The notes under the pieces were generated by a model. The model worked only from the letters and a program-made list of their open reading frames with translations. It was not told the DNA's origin and did no database searches. A stretch of 64,000 bases of DNA from 66-474 sp035281745 (lineage in GTDB: Bacteria; Pseudomonadota; Gammaproteobacteria; Xanthomonadales; Rhodanobacteraceae): positions 16,365 to 80,364 of the forward strand of contig DATEDI010000012.1 of NCBI GenBank assembly GCA_035281745.1, in the 5' to 3' direction. Below are positions 60,041 to 64,000 of this stretch, one piece after another; the stretch's first letter is position 1; each line of letters begins with the position of its first letter. Made by a program: the position numbers and the translations under genes.

Positions 60041-62059
60041 ATGAAAACAGCCTGTTTATGCGCGCTCGCACTGTGCCTCATCGCTCCCTTCGCATCGCCC
60101 GCGGCGACGCCCGCCGCGAGCAAACCGGTCACGTCGAAATACGACCCGCAAGCCTTGTTCGCGCCGTTCCATTACCAGAACCCGGTCAATCGCTATCGCA
60201 GCGCCGACGGTCGACCTGGCCCGGATTACTGGCAGAACCGCGCGGATTACGAAATCCATGCGACGCTCGATCCGCAAAGCAAGACGCTCACCGGCACCGA
60301 GACCATCACCTACACCAACAACAGCCCGCAGCCGCTCGGCTACCTGTGGCTGCAGCTTGATCAGAATCTGTACCGCGTCGACGCGCGCGGCAACTTCTCC
60401 GGTGACAGCGCGCCGAAATTCGATGAGCACACCGAAGGCGACGTGATCACGTCGGTGGAAGTGATTGGCGACCACGGCGTGATGAAAGCCGAGCACGTCA
60501 TCAGCGACACCCGCATGCGCGTGGATCTTCCGCAGGCCGTTGCGGCGAACGGCGGCAAGGTGCGCGTGCGGATCGCTTGGCACTACGCGGTTCCGGGCGG
60601 GTTCGGCGGACGCACCGACTGGTTCCATACCAAGAACGGCGACATCTTCGAAATCGCGCAGTGGTATCCGCGCATGTGCGTGTACGACGACCTGCGCGGC
60701 TGGGACACCGCGCCCTACCTCAACAGCGAGTTCTATCTCGAATACGGCGATTTCGATTACTCGATCACGGTGCCATCGAACATGCTGATCGTCGGCTCGG
60801 GCGAGCTGGTGAATCCCGAGGACGTGTTGACCAGGGCCGAACTGCAGCGCTACGCGCAAGCACGCAACTCGGACAAGACGGTGGTGATCCGTTCGGCCGC
60901 GGAGGTCACCGATCCCACCAGTCGTCCGAAGCAAGGCGGCACGCTGACGTGGCGCTTCAAGATGCAGAACACCCGCGACGTCGCGTTCGGGGCGTCGGCG
61001 GCCTACGTGTGGGATGCGGCGCGCATCGATCTGCCCGGCGGCAATCACGCGCTGGCGCAATCGGCCTATCCCGTCGAAAGCATCGGCAAGGACGGCTGGC
61101 AAAATTCCACGCAGCACGTGAAATACACCGTGGAGTTTTTCTCCAGGTACACCGGCTTCGAGTACCCGTGGCCAAACGCGATTGCGGAGGCTGGCATCGC
61201 CGGCGGCATGGAATACCCCGGCATCGTGTTCGACTGGTGGAAAGCGAGCGGCTACGGCCTGTTCATGCTGGCGGTGCACGAAGTCGGGCACGCGTGGTTT
61301 CCCATGATCGTGGGCAGCGACGGGCGCCGCAACGCGTGGATGGACGAAGGCATGAACACCTTCGTCGATGCCATCGCGCACGATAACTGGGGCAAATCGC
61401 ACGATGGCCAGTTCGCGCCGAAGAAGGACAGCGAATACGCGCCGCTGACCGGTGACCCGGCCAGGGACATCGTCAAGCAGGTGTTCGACGCCCCCGACGC
61501 GCCGCCGATCCTGACCCGCGCCGACGCGATCCGCGAAAAGTTTCGCCACCCGGTGACGTACTTCAAGACCGCCTACGGCTTGACGCTGCTGCGCGAGCAG
61601 ATCCTCGGGCCGGAACGTTTCGACGCCGCATTCAGGCAATACGTGCGCGACTGGGCGTTCAAGCATCCCTCGCCTTCCGACTTCTTCCGCACAATGGACA
61701 GCGCCGCGGGCGAAGACCTGTCGTGGTTCTGGCGTGGCTGGTTCCAGCACAACTGGAAGCTCGACCTCGCGGTCACCGGCGTGAAATACGTCGGCAACGA
61801 TCCGGCCAAGGGCGCGCTGGTCACGGTCGCGAATCTCGACAAGTTCGCAATGCCGGCGATGCTGCGCGTGACGTACGACAACGGCAGTTCCAGGCAAGTT
61901 CGCGTACCGGTTGCGACGTGGATGCAGCACACGCAATTCGACGTGGCGGTCGCTGGCGGCAAACGCATCAAGAGCGCCGCCATCGATCCTGGTGGCGTAC
62001 TGCCGGACGTGAATCGCGCCAACAATGCTTTCACGGCTGGCGTCGCACGCTCGCGCTGA
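60041..62059 (+). CDS. Secreted M1-family metallopeptidase
   Basis: The 672-residue protein has a signal peptide (about 1-21, ending A-S-P-A) and the gluzincin zinc site H413-E-V-G-H417 with the third ligand E436 exactly 18 residues on (W-M-D-E-G-M-N). The usual G-A-M-E-N exopeptidase motif is replaced by G-G-M-E-Y-P, as in other secreted M1 relatives. It should remove N-terminal residues from peptides in the periplasm or outside. A C-terminal beta domain begins near 570. The ATG at 60041 starts directly at the signal peptide. Confidence 0.88.
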   Translation: MKTACLCALALCLIAPFASPAATPAASKPVTSKYDPQALFAPFHYQNPVNRYRSADGRPGPDYWQNRADYEIHATLDPQSKTLTGTETITYTNNSPQPLGYLWLQLDQNLYRVDARGNFSGDSAPKFDEHTEGDVITSVEVIGDHGVMKAEHVISDTRMRVDLPQAVAANGGKVRVRIAWHYAVPGGFGGRTDWFHTKNGDIFEIAQWYPRMCVYDDLRGWDTAPYLNSEFYLEYGDFDYSITVPSNMLIVGSGELVNPEDVLTRAELQRYAQARNSDKTVVIRSAAEVTDPTSRPKQGGTLTWRFKMQNTRDVAFGASAAYVWDAARIDLPGGNHALAQSAYPVESIGKDGWQNSTQHVKYTVEFFSRYTGFEYPWPNAIAEAGIAGGMEYPGIVFDWWKASGYGLFMLAVHEVGHAWFPMIVGSDGRRNAWMDEGMNTFVDAIAHDNWGKSHDGQFAPKKDSEYAPLTGDPARDIVKQVFDAPDAPPILTRADAIREKFRHPVTYFKTAYGLTLLREQILGPERFDAAFRQYVRDWAFKHPSPSDFFRTMDSAAGEDLSWFWRGWFQHNWKLDLAVTGVKYVGNDPAKGALVTVANLDKFAMPAMLRVTYDNGSSRQVRVPVATWMQHTQFDVAVAGGKRIKSAAIDPGGVLPDVNRANNAFTAGVARSR

Positions 62060-62137
62060 TTGCATCACGCGGCCGGTGCCGATGCAGGTGCCGGCGTGTC
62101 ACAATGCGGCGGCCTTGATCACGTGCAGGGGACGACG

Positions 62138-63706
62138 ATGCGCGCACACTCATGGGTTTCGCTGGTGCTGGTCCTGATCGCGCCGCTGGCTTTGGCAATG
62201 TCGCCGCAGCCAGCATCCGGGCCGGCAAACCTGCAGGGCGTGGACGTCTACGTGCAAAAGGTCATGCACGACTGGCACGTGCCCGGCCTCGCGCTCGCGG
62301 TGGTCAAGGACGGCAAGATCCTGATGGCACGCGGTTACGGCGTGCGCGAACTCGGCAAGCTCGGCAAGGTCGACGCGGACACATTGTTCGACATCGGTTC
62401 CAACTCCAAGGCATTCACCGTCGCGGCGCTTGGCACGCTGGTGTCGGCAGGCAAACTCCAATGGGACACGCCGGTCGTCGACAAGCTGAAGGATTTCTCG
62501 CTGGAAAGCCCGTACGTCACGCAGAATGTCACGCTGCGCGACCTGCTGACCCACCGCACGGGTTACTGTGATCCGGGCGCCGCGTGGTACACCGGCGACG
62601 CCGACGACATCATCCGCCGCATGCGCTGGCAGCAACCGAAATACGGTTTCCGCACCACGTTCTGCTACAACAACGTCCAGTACCTCGCCGCCAGCCGTTT
62701 CATCCCGACCGTTACGGGCCAAAGCTGGAACGATTACGTCGCTGCGCAGCTATTCCGGCCGCTCGGCATGACGCGCACCGTCAGTACCGAAGCCGGCGTG
62801 GCAGCCGCAAGCGATGTCGCCGCGCCGCACGGGATGGTCGATGACAAACCCGCGGTGATCCATCGCTATTGGCCGCACAACATGGACGTTTTCGCCGCGG
62901 TGGGCGGCATCTGGTCCAGTGCCGACGACATGAGCCATTGGCTGCAGATGCTGTTGGCCGACGGCAAGTACGGCGGCAAGGCGGTGCTCGATGCCAAAAT
63001 CGTGGAGGCGATGGAAACCCCGCACATGCTGATCCAGTCGGGCACCGGCGTCGGCGACGAAATCCGCGCCTGGATGCCCGGTGGCACGTTCTACACCTAT
63101 GGCATGGGGCTGTTCGTGCAGGATGATCACGGGCACAAGCTGGTCTGGCATGCGGGCGACATCGACGGGATGGCCTCGGCCGTCGTGCTGGTGCCCGACG
63201 CGCAACTCGGCATCGCGGTGATGGAAAACATGGACCATGCCGACGCGCGTTTCGCGATCGTCGCGCGCGTGCTGCAGGCGATGCTCGGTCGGCCGCTGCA
63301 CGATCTCGAACCCGCGCTGCTGGCGGCTTCGCACAAGAATGAAACCGAAGGCGCGGCGATGGACAAGAAACTGGCGGCCACCCGCGCGCCGGGCAGCAAG
63401 CCGTCGTTGTCGCTGGCCAATTACGCCGGGAACTACACGGACAAGCTGGATGGCGACGCGCACGTCACGCTCGAGCACGGGCATCTCGTGCTGCGGCTCG
63501 GCAATCCGGACTTCACGGGTGATCTCGAGCCGTGGCACGACAACACGTTCCACGTGACATGGCGCTACAAGTTCTACGGCGACGCCTACGCCACCTTCGA
63601 CGTGAACGCATTGAGCCAACCCGCGCGTCTGACACTCGCCGGAATGTCGCTGCATTTTGAACGGACAAAACCCACCTCGCCCCAACGGCGCGCAGCCTCG
63701 AAATGA
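62138..63706 (+). CDS. Secreted serine hydrolase, beta-lactamase-like, with C-terminal lipocalin-like domain
   Basis: The 522-residue protein has a signal peptide (about 1-20) and a class C beta-lactamase/PBP-like domain: S88-N-S-K91, Y-N-N in C-Y-N-N-V-Q-Y, and H-A-G-D as the third motif. A C-terminal domain of about 110 residues (about 410-515; L-A-N-Y-A-G-N-Y) resembles the DUF3471 lipocalin-like domain of such hydrolases. It differs from the hydrolase at 336-2312 in lacking membrane helices. Substrate unknown; it could be a peptidase or esterase working beside the M1 peptidase 78 bases upstream. Confidence 0.85.
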   Translation: MRAHSWVSLVLVLIAPLALAMSPQPASGPANLQGVDVYVQKVMHDWHVPGLALAVVKDGKILMARGYGVRELGKLGKVDADTLFDIGSNSKAFTVAALGTLVSAGKLQWDTPVVDKLKDFSLESPYVTQNVTLRDLLTHRTGYCDPGAAWYTGDADDIIRRMRWQQPKYGFRTTFCYNNVQYLAASRFIPTVTGQSWNDYVAAQLFRPLGMTRTVSTEAGVAAASDVAAPHGMVDDKPAVIHRYWPHNMDVFAAVGGIWSSADDMSHWLQMLLADGKYGGKAVLDAKIVEAMETPHMLIQSGTGVGDEIRAWMPGGTFYTYGMGLFVQDDHGHKLVWHAGDIDGMASAVVLVPDAQLGIAVMENMDHADARFAIVARVLQAMLGRPLHDLEPALLAASHKNETEGAAMDKKLAATRAPGSKPSLSLANYAGNYTDKLDGDAHVTLEHGHLVLRLGNPDFTGDLEPWHDNTFHVTWRYKFYGDAYATFDVNALSQPARLTLAGMSLHFERTKPTSPQRRAASK

Positions 63707-63743
63707 GTGCGCAGCCTGCCCGGATCATCGCCGAGGCGATCCA

Positions 63744-64000
63744 ATGAGCGAAGCGAAACGGCAAGCCGTATTCGTGCGCTCCGACACAATCGTGGTCGGC
63801 GGCAGCGTGCTGCTGATCGTCGCCGCGGGTACCACCCGCTTCGCGAATGCAGGCGCCGTGCTTGCGTTCCTGTGCTCCGGCCTTGCTGTCGCGCTGCTGG
63901 CCGCGCTGGTCGGACGATCGGTGGAACAACTGGGCGACCGTTTCGGCGCCGGCGCGACGGGCGTGCTGCAGTCCGCGCTGGGCAACCTGCCGGAGCTCTT
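63744..64000 (+). CDS. CAX/ChaA-type cation:proton antiporter, N-terminal part (3' end outside window)
   Basis: The first 85 residues are present. Two hydrophobic helices (about 16-34 and 36-56) lead to G-A-T-G-V-L-Q-S-A-L-G-N-L-P-E-L, the alpha-1 ion-selectivity repeat of CAX calcium/cation antiporters (G-N-x-x-E-L). It is expected to export calcium or other cations in exchange for protons. The start lies 37 bases after the serine hydrolase stop. Confidence 0.85.
   Translation, partial: MSEAKRQAVFVRSDTIVVGGSVLLIVAAGTTRFANAGAVLAFLCSGLAVALLAALVGRSVEQLGDRFGAGATGVLQSALGNLPEL

Overview
The window reads as chromosomal DNA of a high-GC gammaproteobacterium of the Xanthomonadales/Lysobacterales, most likely Rhodanobacteraceae or a close relative. 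The evidence is gene order: prmB-aroC-asd-fimV-truA-trpF with trpBA and accD nearby, rrf2-sufBCDS followed by a GNAT and a Rieske gene, gloB-mltD opposite methyltransferase-rnhA-dnaQ, and ppsR/ppsA divergent. Coding density is high and ATGA/GTGA start-stop overlaps are frequent. I saw no rRNA, tRNA, prophage, transposase or CRISPR array.

Layout. 1-4339: probable cell-wall peptide use (end of an APC permease, secreted serine hydrolase, dipeptide epimerase, RpiR regulator). 4340-10412: peroxide defence (ahpD, ahpC, divergent oxyR), an Rnk-type protein, then rubrerythrin, a GlpC/HdrD-like iron-sulfur protein and a DUF3501 protein. 10448-17511: mixed housekeeping (rhomboid protease, GNAT, M20 peptidase, ComEA-like protein, SET protein, HutD-like protein, a TctDE-like two-component system). 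17627-24288: SUF iron-sulfur assembly operon with its Rrf2 regulator and a clear operator. 24332-30708: accD and trpBA, separated by a four-gene heme-copper oxidase cassette. 30826-40849: a TrpI-like regulator, then a long minus-strand run from prmB to trpF and a JmjC-like cupin. 40905-53278: psd, a PP2C phosphatase pair, dnaQ, rnhA, gloB, mltD, fabI, metG, a secreted phosphoesterase and a cyclophilin. 53332-64000: a lipidated subtilisin autotransporter, ppsR/ppsA, an M1 peptidase, a second serine hydrolase and the start of a CAX cation exchanger.

Most unusual points. (1) The oxidase cassette (25281-28564) has a B-family-like subunit I that keeps all six heme and CuB histidines but has Asn where the cross-linked catalytic Tyr is expected. 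It is paired with a complete CuA subunit II and preceded by an FNR/DNR-type box. It may be a nitric oxide reductase or atypical oxidase rather than an ordinary terminal oxidase. (2) A repeat of about 43 bp with a palindromic core occurs four times. One copy lies in frame inside ppsA, and another shows a compensatory base-pair change in the palindrome. (3) A different palindromic repeat lies in frame in the metG interdomain linker. (4) A 268-bp element with terminal inverted repeats separates rrf2 from sufB and supplies the rrf2 stop codon.
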